A stretch of DNA of 64,000 bases from Chloroflexota bacterium (GTDB lineage: Bacteria > Chloroflexota > UBA6077 > JACCZL01), in assembly GCA_030447245.1 (NCBI GenBank), contig JAUJPG010000025.1, positions 1-64,000 on the forward strand. Direction: 5' to 3'. The notes under the pieces were generated by a model. That model saw nothing but the letters and a program-made list of their open reading frames with translations, was not told the DNA's origin and ran no database searches. Position numbers and translations under genes: made by a program. Below, piece by piece: positions 28,025 through 36,149 of this stretch. Each line of letters begins with the position of its first letter. The stretch's first letter is position 1.

Positions 28025-28276
28025 ATGGCTAAAGACTCGGACATCGTAACGGTAGCTGAGATCGAGCGCTGGTATCCGGATGAGTGGGTCCTGGTGGAGA
28101 TCACCCGCGATCACAAGCATCATGAGCGGATCGCCGGTCGGCTGTTGGCACATGGCCGGGATCGCGCCGACCTCGTCGAGCCGCACCATCGCTTCAGGGC
28201 GGAGCACCCACGCACGCGCTTGTATCAGTTCTACACCGGGGATATCGTCCCTGAGGGAGTCGTCGCGATCCTCTGA
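28025..28276 (+). CDS. Small conserved-looking protein paired with a retropepsin
   Basis: This 83-residue soluble protein starts MAKDSDIVTVAEIERWYPDE, then WVLVEITRDHKHHERIAGRL and VEPHHRFRAEHPRTRLYQFY, and ends TGDIVPEGVVAIL. The layout (an EI..RYP.EWVLVE opening, a HK-rich loop, a Y-x-F-x-TG-x-x-P ending) looks like a conserved small family often seen beside aspartic-protease genes, but I cannot name it. Its stop overlaps the protease ATG by one base (TGATG), so the two are translationally coupled. It could be a substrate, inhibitor or regulator of the protease. Confidence 0.65.
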   Translation: MAKDSDIVTVAEIERWYPDEWVLVEITRDHKHHERIAGRLLAHGRDRADLVEPHHRFRAEHPRTRLYQFYTGDIVPEGVVAIL

Positions 28277-28677
28277 TGCCGCGGGCCGATCGGGTCCCGT
28301 TCCTGCCCGGTCGGGCCCTGATCGCCGTCCGCACGGCCCTCAACGACTTGGATGATGTCGTCCTGATTGCGGACACTGGCGCGGAGCGGACGGTCATCTC
28401 GCGGGACATGGCCATCGGCCTCGGCCTGGACCTTCGTCGGCCGCTTCGGCTGCAACCGCTGCACGGTATTGGGCGGAGCCCGCCGATGCCGGTCGTGTGG
28501 CTGGATCGTGTACAAGTCGGAGCCAGCACCGTGAGCGGCTTGGAAGCGTCCGTCTACAATCTGCCCGCGCTTTTCGGCGCTGACGGCCTCTTGGGCTTGG
28601 ACTTCCTCCGTCGCTTCCGCGTCACATTCGCGTTCGACTCGCACGTGCTGATCCTGCGCGAACCCACGACGCGGTAA
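28276..28677 (+). CDS. Retropepsin-like aspartic protease
   Basis: This 133-residue single-domain aspartic protease is of the retropepsin (clan AA) type. It has the catalytic D-T-G at residues 33-35 in LIADTGAERTVIS, and the second hallmark LLGLDFLRRF (hydrophobic-hydrophobic-G) near residue 105. Retropepsin domains of this length act as homodimers. There is no signal peptide, so it should be cytoplasmic. It forms a one-base-overlap pair with the 83-residue gene upstream. Both lie inside a restriction-modification scar on the opposite strand. Confidence 0.8.
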   Translation: MPRADRVPFLPGRALIAVRTALNDLDDVVLIADTGAERTVISRDMAIGLGLDLRRPLRLQPLHGIGRSPPMPVVWLDRVQVGASTVSGLEASVYNLPALFGADGLLGLDFLRRFRVTFAFDSHVLILREPTTR

Positions 28678-28716
28678 GCGATCCGCCGCGACTTCTGCGC
28701 CGCGGGCATCCACGAA

Positions 28717-28881
28717 TCATGCGCCGCCGGACGGGTCGAGCGCCCGCCGGCGCTCGCGGGCCGACTCGTCGACCGTCTCGACCGCCTGGAACGACAGCGG
28801 AATCTTCGTCGGGGCGACCCGCCGCTCCTCCCTGTCGTACGTGCCGTCCCAGATCAGCTCGGTGGCGCCGGCTGGCTGTCA
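28717..28881 (-). pseudogene. N-terminal fragment of a type III-style DNA methylase
   Basis: On the minus strand the frame reads TELIWDGTYDREERRVAPTK, then IPLSFQAVETVDESARERRR, and stops at 28717. This is the usual first 50 residues of Mod-like site-specific DNA methyltransferases (ELIWDGKYD...Q.VETVNES.R.R). The downstream DPPF/FxGxG methylase core is missing. A TGA directly after an upstream ATG at 28881 suggests the start is also damaged. It sits upstream, in transcription order, of the restriction-subunit C-terminus at 27643, as expected for one original operon. Confidence 0.55.
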
Positions 28882-29018
28882 CATCTCCCGGTGGACGACC
28901 GCCGCCACGCGGCCGGCAATGTGGCCGTATGTGGGAAGCGTTCCGTCATCCAACCTCGTTTGCCGCCTCCGTTGATGGCGTCTATACTCGGCCATCCGCG
29001 ATGATGGGGAGGCCCGGA

Positions 29019-29885
29019 ATGGTCCAGGCAACGCGGCCGACGGTCGGCCAGGCAGCGGGGGCATACTCGGCAGAAGAGCAGAAGGCGTTCTACGAGGATC
29101 AGGGCTACCTGGTCTTCCCGGAGCTGCTGAGCGGCGAGGAGCTCGGGACGCTGCGCTCGGCGCTGGCCGAGGTGCTCGCGGAGGCTGAGGGCTTGACCGA
29201 GTCGACCGACAAGTTCTCCATCACCAGGGGCACCGACGGAAAGTACTACGTCCGCCGCATCTTCAGCCCGATCGCCCACCATCAGGCGTTCCACGACCTG
29301 GTCTTCAATCCGAAGATCGTCGACGTCGTCGAGAACCTGATCGGGCCGAACATCCAGCTCCACCACACCAAGCTCAACTTGAAGCCGCCCAGCAAGGAGG
29401 CTCGCTTCGAGTGGCACCAGGACTATCCGTTCTTCCCGCACACCAACTACGACCTGCTCGCCGTCATGATCTACTTCGACGCGTCGACCGAGCAGAACGG
29501 CTGCCTGACGATCGTCCCCGGCAGCCACACGTGGGGACCGCGCAACCACATGTTCGCCAAGGACGGCGCGTTCTCGTCGCAGCTGGAGGACAGGTCGGTC
29601 CTCGAAGACCGGTCTCGCTGGATCAACGTCCCGGTGCCGGCCGGCGGGATGGAGCTGCACCATTGCAACATGCTCCACAGCTCTGGGCCCAATCAGACTG
29701 ACCAGCCGCGCAGCGCGATGGTGATCCAGTACCGCGCGGCCGACAACGTTGCCGTGGGCGGGGCCACGACCCACGCCGGCTTCGGCATGCAGATTCGTGG
29801 TGAGAACCCCTACCGCGTCCGGATGATCGAAGGCGTCTTCAAGCTCCCCGGCGAGATCAAGGACCCCCTCCAGCGCGACGGCTGA
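29019..29885 (+). CDS. Phytanoyl-CoA dioxygenase (PhyH) family protein
   Basis: This is an Fe(II)/2-oxoglutarate-dependent oxygenase of 288 residues. The N-terminal GYLVFPELLSGEELGTLRSA is the family entry. The metal site is the HxD in WHQDYPFFPHTNYD, and the distal His lies in HHCNMLHSSGPN. The 2-oxoglutarate-binding Arg follows in RSAMVIQY. I chose the ATG at 29019, which has GGGGAGG six bases upstream, over ATGs at 29001 and 29004. Substrates in bacteria are varied. It lies 50 bases before a peptide-type permease pair, and a hairpin (29904-29921) separates them. Confidence 0.9.
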   Translation: MVQATRPTVGQAAGAYSAEEQKAFYEDQGYLVFPELLSGEELGTLRSALAEVLAEAEGLTESTDKFSITRGTDGKYYVRRIFSPIAHHQAFHDLVFNPKIVDVVENLIGPNIQLHHTKLNLKPPSKEARFEWHQDYPFFPHTNYDLLAVMIYFDASTEQNGCLTIVPGSHTWGPRNHMFAKDGAFSSQLEDRSVLEDRSRWINVPVPAGGMELHHCNMLHSSGPNQTDQPRSAMVIQYRAADNVAVGGATTHAGFGMQIRGENPYRVRMIEGVFKLPGEIKDPLQRDG

Positions 29886-29903
29886 GACGAGGTATGACGT
29901 AGG

Positions 29904-29921
29904 GGCGTGACGGATCACGCC
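29904..29921 (+). terminator. Short hairpin between PhyH and permease genes
   Basis: GGCGTGA (29904-29910) and TCACGCC (29915-29921) form a perfect 7-bp stem with loop CGGA, preceded by GTAGG as in the hairpin at 21898. Confidence 0.45.
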
Positions 29922-29935
29922 GCTGCGGATAACCG

Positions 29936-30886
29936 ATGCTCCGTTACCTGCTCGGACGGACGCTCCAGGTGGTCCCGACGCTGTTGCTGGTGACGGTGAT
30001 CACCTTTATCCTGGTCAAGCTGCTGCCGGGGGATGCCGCGCTGGCGTTCCTCGGCGAAACATCGCCCCAGGACCAGGTTCGGTACGAGGCGATGCGCCGC
30101 GAGCTGGGGCTCGACCAGCCGCTGCCGGTCCAGTACTTCAAGTGGCTGGGCAAGGTGGCCGGGGGCGACTTCGGCATCTCGGCCCGCACGCGCGAGCCGG
30201 TCCTTGAAGGGATCAAGGCCCGCCTGCCGGTGACGGCCCAGCTCGCCTTGATGACGATGGCCGTCGCGCTCGCGATCGCCCTCCCCGTCGGGATCATCTC
30301 GGCGGCGCGTCCGCGCTCCTGGCTCGACAACGTCGGCTCGACGGCCGCGATTGCCGGCCTGGCAGTCCCGGACTTCTGGCTCGGCATCGTGCTGATCACC
30401 CTGTTCTCGCTCGGCCTCGGCCTGTTGCCCCCGTCCGGATTCAAGCCGCTCGGCGAGGGCATCGGCCAGAATCTCCAGCTGATGATCCTGCCGGCCCTGA
30501 CCCTCGGCGCGAGCCAGGCGGCCGTACTGATGCGCCAGGTTCGCGCGGCGCTGCTCGAGGTGCTCCGCCACGATTACGTCACCACTGCCCGCGCCAAGGG
30601 GCTGCGCGAGGGGGTCGTCGTCCGACGCCACGCCCTCAAGAACGCACTGATCCCGGTGGTGACGCTCATCGGCCTGCAGACCGGGCGGCTGTTCGGCGGC
30701 GCGGTCATCGTCGAGACGATCTTCGCCCTGCCGGGGATTGGCCGGGTGGCCGCCGACTCGATCTTCTTCCGCGACTACGCCATGCTCCAGGGCGCGATCC
30801 TCGTCCTGGCCGTGGCGGTCCTGCTGATGAACCTCGTCACGGACATCCTGTACTCCTACCTCGACCCGCGGATCCGCTACCGATGA
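29936..30886 (+). CDS. ABC transporter permease (DppB-like), second system
   Basis: This 316-residue permease of the peptide/nickel type starts MLRYLLGRTLQVVPTLLLVT. The first loop has LPGDAALAFLGE and RRELGLDQPLPVQYFKWLG. The EAA loop is DYVTTARAKGLREGVVVRRH, and the C-terminus is DILYSYLDPRIRYR. Six membrane segments are evident and the frame is intact. It is clearly a paralogue of the gene at 21952, not a copy. It pairs with the DppC-like gene at 30987, with no adjacent binding protein. Confidence 0.92.
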   Translation: MLRYLLGRTLQVVPTLLLVTVITFILVKLLPGDAALAFLGETSPQDQVRYEAMRRELGLDQPLPVQYFKWLGKVAGGDFGISARTREPVLEGIKARLPVTAQLALMTMAVALAIALPVGIISAARPRSWLDNVGSTAAIAGLAVPDFWLGIVLITLFSLGLGLLPPSGFKPLGEGIGQNLQLMILPALTLGASQAAVLMRQVRAALLEVLRHDYVTTARAKGLREGVVVRRHALKNALIPVVTLIGLQTGRLFGGAVIVETIFALPGIGRVAADSIFFRDYAMLQGAILVLAVAVLLMNLVTDILYSYLDPRIRYR

Positions 30887-30986
30887 CGGACGCCGGCGCT
30901 GCCGGAGAGGCGTCCGTTCCTGGCCGCCAGACTCCTGCCGAGCGCACGCGCCAGCTCCGCGGATCCGCTGGGCGGGAGGACGTGCC

Positions 30987-31883
30987 GTGACGGTCGTCGA
31001 GGCGGCGCCGCCGTTGGAGCTGACCTCCCCGCTGGTACGCCGCCGGAGTGGGTGGCGGGCTCTTCTGCGCGAGGGGCTGCGGGCGCGCGGGGCGGCCTTC
31101 GGATTGACGGTGACGTTGGCCGTGGTTGCGCTGGCGCTCGGGGCCGACCTCTTCTCGCCCCATAACCCGAACGTCCAGGACTACAACAGCATCCTGGCCC
31201 CGCCCGGGGCGCCATACTGGCTGGGGACCGACGAGCTCGGTCGGGACCTGCTGAGTCGGACGATCCACGGCTCCCGCGTCGCGCTCCAGGCGGGGCTCGT
31301 CTCGGTCGGTCTGGCGGTTGTCGCCGGGACGCTGATCGGGCTGCTGGCCGGCTACGTTGGCGGGTTCGTCGACGCGCTGCTGATGCGGGTGACGGACGCG
31401 CTCTGGTCGTTTCCGGGGCTGGTCCTGGCCCTGGCGGTGGGCGCAGTCCTTGGCCCGGGCTTGTTCAACGCGATGCTCGCCGTGGGGCTGGTGTTCACGC
31501 CGATCTTCGCCCGGCTGGTCCGCGCCCAGGTGCTCTCGGTGCGCGAGCGCGAGTTCGTACTGGCGGCCAGGATGCTCGGGGCGAATGGGCCGCGGATCAT
31601 GGCCCGCCACATCCTGCCGAACGTGGCGACGCCGATCATCATCCAGGCCTCGGTGCTCGTCGCCTTCGCAATCATCGTCGAGGCCAGCTTGAGCTTTCTC
31701 GGTCTGGGCGTCCAGCCGCCGACCCCGTCCTGGGGCTCCATGCTCCGGACGGCGTACCAGTATCTTCAGGCCGCGCCGTGGCTGTCGTTCGCGCCTGGCG
31801 CGGCCATGTTCGTGACCGTCCTCGGCCTCAACTTCCTCGGCGATGGCCTCCAACAGGCGCTCGACCCGCGCGCCCGGGAGTAG
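30987..31883 (+). CDS. ABC transporter permease (DppC-like), second system
   Basis: This 298-residue partner permease has a cytoplasmic N-terminus, then HNPNVQDYNSILAPPGAPYW and LGTDELGRDLLSRTIHGSRV, the DppC hallmark. The EAA loop is EREFVLAARMLGANGPRIMA. It ends NFLGDGLQQALDPRARE. The start is GTG at 30987 with GGGAGGA at 30974-30980. The 100-base gap to the DppB-like gene holds no other gene. A strong palindrome 62 bases downstream probably ends the transcript. Confidence 0.92.
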   Translation: MTVVEAAPPLELTSPLVRRRSGWRALLREGLRARGAAFGLTVTLAVVALALGADLFSPHNPNVQDYNSILAPPGAPYWLGTDELGRDLLSRTIHGSRVALQAGLVSVGLAVVAGTLIGLLAGYVGGFVDALLMRVTDALWSFPGLVLALAVGAVLGPGLFNAMLAVGLVFTPIFARLVRAQVLSVREREFVLAARMLGANGPRIMARHILPNVATPIIIQASVLVAFAIIVEASLSFLGLGVQPPTPSWGSMLRTAYQYLQAAPWLSFAPGAAMFVTVLGLNFLGDGLQQALDPRARE

Positions 31884-31944
31884 CGGCGGCCGGGGTTCCT
31901 GATGGCTGCATCGGCACCTACACGCACCGGCCCCGCGACATTCT

Positions 31945-31972
31945 GGGAGCGAGCCCCCGGGGGCTCGCTCCC
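31945..31972. terminator. Perfect 28-base palindrome after the permease pair
   Basis: GGGAGCGAGCCCCC is followed directly by its reverse complement, a 14-bp perfect dyad with no spacer. A very stable stem is expected, although there is no T-run. It may be an intrinsic terminator or a cruciform-forming site. Confidence 0.6.
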
Positions 31973-31993
31973 CACTCGTCAGCCTTCCCGGGA

Positions 31994-32304
31994 TCAGCTT
32001 GCAGTCGGCGCAGATCGGGGCGAGGGTCCAATGTGGCCGTGGCCGAACCGGCCGACTAGCGGCTCCGGGCCGTCGTACGGCTTCGAGAAGACGAAGGCGC
32101 AAGTCTCGTCCCACGGGATGCGCTTGCAGGGCCGATCGCGGAGGGTCGCATCCTGATACTCTGAGCAGGCCCGCGCGAGGTCAACCAGTAGCTTGGTCCC
32201 CGTGCCCTTTGCCACGCCGGTCACGCGGCACATCAAGCGGATCGACGTCTCCCCGACGGGCAAGCGGCAATGCGGGCCCGCTGCTGCATGCGCAGGAGGT
32301 TCAT
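31994..32304 (-). pseudogene. IS1-family-like transposase remnant
   Basis: Two frames join to MNLLRMQQRARIAA, then VGETSIRLMCRVTGVAKGT and KLLVDLARACSEYQDATLRD, then CKRIPWDETCAFVFSK. This is the N-terminal HTH half of IS1-type transposases (V.L...GNSIRATxRxTGVxKxT...RIQCDEIWSFV). The frame change is near 32258 and the product stops at 31994. The catalytic core is missing and the usual DEIWSFV is DETCAFV, so it is inactive. I could not define the inverted repeats. Confidence 0.65.
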
Positions 32305-32491
32305 GCTCGATGCAATACCTAGCCTATGCCTTACCAAGCACAAGCTCGCTGAATCGAGTAGGATGTCTTGGCCTTCCGGGTAGGCTGGGAGCGGCACCCA
32401 CCCCTGCCCCTCCCAGATTAGCGCCAGGTTGCCGCGGGATCCCGAGCGTCGGCTGTCCCGAGCGAGCCACCGCTGGAGGGTGGATGCAGCC

Positions 32492-33265
32492 ATGACTGGA
32501 AGGCTTGCCGGCAAGAGTGCCCTGGTAACCGGAGCATCCCGTGGGATTGGCCGGGCCACGGCGCTGCTGCTCGCCCGCGAAGGGGCGGCGGTGGCGGTCA
32601 ACTACGCCGAGCGCGGGGATGCCGCCGAGGAGGTCATCGCCACGATCCGCCAGGCCGGCGGTCAAGCCCTCGCCCTGCGCGCCGACGTGGCGAGCCAGCC
32701 CGAGGTGGCGGCGATGGTCACGCAGGCGCTGGATGCGTTCGGTCGGCTCGACGTGCTGGTCAACAACGCCGCTGTCTCGCACCCCGGCAACCTCCTGACG
32801 CTGGATGAGGCCCGGCTGGACGAGATGATCGGCGTGAACCTGAAAGGCGTTGTCCACTGCTGCCGGGCGGCGACTCCCGGGATGATCGAGCGGCGCTCCG
32901 GCAAGATCGTCAACATCGCCTCGATCGCCGCGCTCGGCACCGCGCTGCCGGATACGACCCCCTACGCCATGACGAAGGCCGCGGTGATCACGCTGACCAA
33001 GCGGCTCGCCCTGGAGCTTGGGCCGCACGGGATCAACGTCAACGCGATCTGCCCGGGCTTCATCCGGACCGAGATGGCCGCCGCGAGCGTCGACGAGCGC
33101 GGCTTCGAGGCCATCGCGGGCAAGGCGATGCTGGGGCGCATCGGCCGACCAGAGGACATCGCGGCCGCCGCGCTGTTTCTGGCCAGCGACGAGGCCGCCT
33201 TCATCACCGCCCAGATCCTGACCGTCGACGGCGGCAGGACCGACTTCCTCTCGCACTCGGGATAG
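32492..33265 (+). CDS. SDR-family oxidoreductase (FabG-like)
   Basis: This intact 257-residue short-chain dehydrogenase has GASRGIGRATALLLAREGAA for NAD(P) binding, LDVLVNNAAVS, and the catalytic Ser-Tyr-Lys in VNIASIAAL and PYAMTKAAVITLTKRLALEL. It continues INVNAICPGFIRTEM and ends with the family FLASDEAAFITAQILTVDGG. The start ATG at 32492 has GGAGGG upstream, at 11 bases. It resembles FabG or glucose-dehydrogenase-like enzymes; the substrate is not fixed. It lies next to the IS1-like remnant on the other strand. Confidence 0.92.
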   Translation: MTGRLAGKSALVTGASRGIGRATALLLAREGAAVAVNYAERGDAAEEVIATIRQAGGQALALRADVASQPEVAAMVTQALDAFGRLDVLVNNAAVSHPGNLLTLDEARLDEMIGVNLKGVVHCCRAATPGMIERRSGKIVNIASIAALGTALPDTTPYAMTKAAVITLTKRLALELGPHGINVNAICPGFIRTEMAAASVDERGFEAIAGKAMLGRIGRPEDIAAAALFLASDEAAFITAQILTVDGGRTDFLSHSG

Positions 33266-33623
33266 CCGCGGGAGCCTTCGGCGCTAGCGCCGGCCACTCA
33301 CGCTCCATCCAGGCTGTTGAACAACCCCCACACGGCAAGTTCAGGGCCGCTGGTGGAGAGGCGAAGGCGCCCGCCACGTTCCATTCCGGCGGCCTGACGC
33401 CCACGTCAGTGATGATCGGAAGCCCACGGCGAGGTGGGGGACCGGCGTCTGTAGTACGCAGGCGGCTCAGACGAACCGGCAGCACTTATCGACGAAAGTC
33501 CAGGCCGTACCTTCCGAGCGCGGTCGCTATTGGACATCCGCGGCGAAGGGTGTATGCTGACCCCATCCTGGCGGAGGCGCCAGGTGCGTCTGCTCGATCC
33601 GGCGATGGAGCCGCCCGGGAGGG
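33266..33623. other. Intergenic region without a recognised gene
   Basis: About 360 bases lie between the SDR and the sugar-type binding protein. I see no coding frame I would trust. The right part carries the untranslated leader and a GGGAGGG ribosome site just before 33624. Confidence 0.4.
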
Positions 33624-35063
33624 ATGATGGCAGGCTACAGCGATCGCGATTGCCCCAGCCGCACGCTCACGCGTCGCGGGTTCTTGCAGGGAGCGGTCGG
33701 CACGACCGGGCTCCTACTCTTGAGCGCCTGCACCGGCGCGCCCCAGACGCCCGCCCCGAAGACCGAGACCAAACCGACCGCGGCGGTGGCCAAGCCAGCC
33801 GCCGAGGCAACCAAGCCGGCGGCTGCCGCGACGACGGCGCCGGCCGCCCAGACGGCGGGCGCGCTGCCAAACTTGAAGGGCACGACCCTGTCGATCCTCC
33901 AGTGGTCGAACTTCATCCCGGACGCCGACCCCTTCTTCAAGAAGCAGATCGAAGAGGGCTTCGTGAAGGAGACCGGCGCCCAGGTCAACATCGAGTTCAT
34001 CGACCAGAACACGATCGCGCCGAAGATCTCGGCGTCGATCCAGAGCGGGTCCGGCCCGGACATCATCCAGTTCGCCCACAACTGGCCCCACACCTACCAG
34101 GAGGGGCTCGTCGATGTCTCGGACGTCGCCGAGGACGTCAAGAAGGTCACCGGCCCGTTCTACCCGGGCTTCGACGCGTATGCGAAGGTCGGCGACAAGT
34201 ACCTGGGTATCCCGCACGATTTCATCGGCCTGGCGGTCCATTACCGCAAGTCGTGGTTCCAGGAGGTGGGCGCCGACACGTTCCCGGCGACGATCGACGA
34301 GTACTTCGAGGTTGGCAAGAAGCTCAAGGCGAACGGCCACCCGCTGGGCGAGTCGCTCGGCCACAGCGTCGGCGACCCTGTCTTCTTCACCTACCCCCTC
34401 ATGTGGATGCACGGCGGGGCTGAGGTCGACGAGCAGGGCAAGGTGGCGATCAACTCGCCTGGGACGATCGCCGCGGTCAAGAAGCTGAAGGACAACTGGA
34501 AAGACGCGTTCGATGAGACTGGCACCGGCTGGGACGACTCGTCGAACAACCGGGCCTTCCTGGCCGAGACGATCTCGGCGACGCAGAACGGAGCCAGCAT
34601 CTGGTGGGTGGCCCGCAAGGACCAGGCGCCATTCTTCGACGACATCGGCCTGGATCTGCTGCCGGCCGGACCGCAGGGGCGCTTCACGATGGGCCAGCTC
34701 TGGACGCTGGGGATCATGAGGTACAGCAAGAACGTCGACGCGGCCAAGGCGTTCATCCGCTGGCAGATGCAGGACTCGGTCTGGATGCCGCTGTTCGAGG
34801 TGTTCAACAGCTTCGTCTGCGGCATCGGTGAGAAGCAGAACAACAACCCGCTCTGGGACAAGTTCCCGCCGGCCACCCGCGTCTTCAAGGACGCGCCGTC
34901 CACGTTCCGCGGGATCGGCTCGCCCGGCCCGCCGAGCCAGAAGGCCGGCCTGACCCAGGCGAAGTACATCATCGTCGACATGTACGCCAGGGCCGTCCAG
35001 GGCGAGTCACCGGAGGCGGCCGTCGCCTGGGCCGAGAACGAGATGAAGCAGACGTACACCTGA
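33624..35063 (+). CDS. Family 1 (sugar-type) ABC solute-binding lipoprotein
   Basis: This 479-residue extracytoplasmic binding protein has the N-terminal signal LTRRGFLQGAVGTTGLLLLS with lipobox LLSAC. A Thr/Pro/Ala linker follows, then TLSILQWSNFIPDADPFFKK, the family 1 opening, and GSGPDIIQFAHNWPHTYQEG for the ligand lobe. FPATIDEYFEVGKKLKANGH and SKNVDAAKAFIRWQMQ are also typical. ATG 33624 and ATG 33627 both follow GGGAGG closely. The frame is intact. No permeases or ATPase of a sugar system follow, so it is an orphan here. Its signal sequence is nearly the same as that of the truncated gene at 63858. Confidence 0.92.
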   Translation: MMAGYSDRDCPSRTLTRRGFLQGAVGTTGLLLLSACTGAPQTPAPKTETKPTAAVAKPAAEATKPAAAATTAPAAQTAGALPNLKGTTLSILQWSNFIPDADPFFKKQIEEGFVKETGAQVNIEFIDQNTIAPKISASIQSGSGPDIIQFAHNWPHTYQEGLVDVSDVAEDVKKVTGPFYPGFDAYAKVGDKYLGIPHDFIGLAVHYRKSWFQEVGADTFPATIDEYFEVGKKLKANGHPLGESLGHSVGDPVFFTYPLMWMHGGAEVDEQGKVAINSPGTIAAVKKLKDNWKDAFDETGTGWDDSSNNRAFLAETISATQNGASIWWVARKDQAPFFDDIGLDLLPAGPQGRFTMGQLWTLGIMRYSKNVDAAKAFIRWQMQDSVWMPLFEVFNSFVCGIGEKQNNNPLWDKFPPATRVFKDAPSTFRGIGSPGPPSQKAGLTQAKYIIVDMYARAVQGESPEAAVAWAENEMKQTYT

Positions 35064-35324
35064 GCGGGAGCGACCAGCGTGGATCAGGGGCGCGGCTCAG
35101 GCAGGCGGCGGGGCGACGCGGCTGCCGTCTCGTCTACGGGCATCCGCCCGAGGCGATAAGCCAAGCCCCGCGGGATCGTCTGCCGTGGCCAGTCCTGCCA
35201 CTTCAGGTCCCACCCCCGTAGCCGGCGCGCTTCGCGCCAGCCGCGTGACAGGCTCATCGCTGTCGTCGCCATGCCGGCACTGCAGCAGGGACCGGACCAT
35301 CGTTCGTGTCCTGCGCAGGGCCTG

Positions 35325-35834
35325 TTAGCGCACGCGGCCCATGAGCAGCAGGTCCTGGTACTGCCCGTGCCGAAGGACAGCCTTGCGCCTTTGCCCGTCC
35401 TGCTCGAACCCGAGGCTCTCGTAGAGCGCGATGGCGCGGGCGTTGTCCACATGGACCTCCAGCTCGACGCGGATCAGGCCGAGGAAGTTGTCGGCCAGAT
35501 CCAGCAAGCTCTGCATGAGCTGGCGCCCGATTCCGCGACCCTGGAATTCCTCGTCGACCGCGATGCCAAGCTTGCCGACGTGGCGCGTCTTACCCTGGCC
35601 GACGTGCAGCCCCGCGATGCCGACCACGCGCCCGTCCACCTCGGCCACCATGACGTGGTCGTCTCGGCCCAACCGCTCCAGGAATTCGCGGCTGTTCTCG
35701 ATCCGCTCGGACGGCAGGGCCAGCGTGCCCTCGACAATGCTCGGCTGGCGCCGAAGAGCGTTGACAGCCTCAACGTCCTCGGCGCGGACCGGGCGTATGC
35801 GCGCAACGGGCCCGCGCGCCCCTGGTTGCTCCAA
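35325..35834 (-). CDS. GNAT-family N-acetyltransferase
   Basis: This 169-residue protein has the acetyl-CoA fold: strand 1 RPVRAEDVEAVNALRRQP, VAEVDGRVVGIAGLHVG, then motif A as LGIAVDEEFQGRGIGRQLMQ (Q/R-x-x-G-x-G) and ELEVHVDNARAIALYESLGF near the C-terminus. The pattern is RimI/PhnO-like and the acceptor is not identifiable. The start ATG is at 35834. It ends next to a short intergenic block (35064-35324) in which I see nothing. Confidence 0.88.
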   Translation of the reverse strand: MEQPGARGPVARIRPVRAEDVEAVNALRRQPSIVEGTLALPSERIENSREFLERLGRDDHVMVAEVDGRVVGIAGLHVGQGKTRHVGKLGIAVDEEFQGRGIGRQLMQSLLDLADNFLGLIRVELEVHVDNARAIALYESLGFEQDGQRRKAVLRHGQYQDLLLMGRVR

Positions 35835-35840
35835 CGTTGC

Positions 35841-36149
35841 TCACCGCTGGAGCGAGCGCCGCGCCAGGTATCTCGCGCTGGCGAACGTGCCGCCCCAGCC
35901 GAAAACGAGCCCGCTGAGCAGCCAGACCCACTCAAGAGGGTGGTGGACGTGCGGCGGGCCCATGTAGCGCAGCAGCCGGGACGGCACGACGAAGTGCTCG
36001 ACCACCGAATCGTAGACCATCCGGCTGAACAGCAGCGCGTACAGCAGGCAGAGCACCAACGCGACGAGCGCCATCCCGACCTCGAACGAGATGCGGAACC
36101 GGACTCGATCGCCGTCGCGCGGCAACGAATCGAATGGCCAGTCGGACAT
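35841..36149 (-). CDS. Small two-helix membrane protein
   Basis: The frame gives about 102 residues, MSDWPFDSLPRDGDRVRFRI, then the membrane segment VGMALVALVLCLLYALLFSR. A soluble loop with VVPSRLLRYMGPPHVHHPLE follows, and a second helix WVWLLSGLVFGWGGTFASAR. The PPHVHHP motif between the helices could be a metal or heme contact, but nothing supports that beyond the His residues. An ATG at 36161 would add four residues. It lies six bases upstream of the GNAT gene on the same strand, so the two may be co-transcribed. Confidence 0.6.
   Translation of the reverse strand: MSDWPFDSLPRDGDRVRFRISFEVGMALVALVLCLLYALLFSRMVYDSVVEHFVVPSRLLRYMGPPHVHHPLEWVWLLSGLVFGWGGTFASARYLARRSLQR

Noticed and set aside
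30837-32114. 425-codon minus-strand frame opposite the second DppC-like gene
   Set aside because: Shadow frame; the plus strand has a full permease.
33204-33485. 93-codon minus-strand frame after the SDR gene
   Set aside because: Partly antisense to the SDR gene; composition is not protein-like and there is no recognisable motif.
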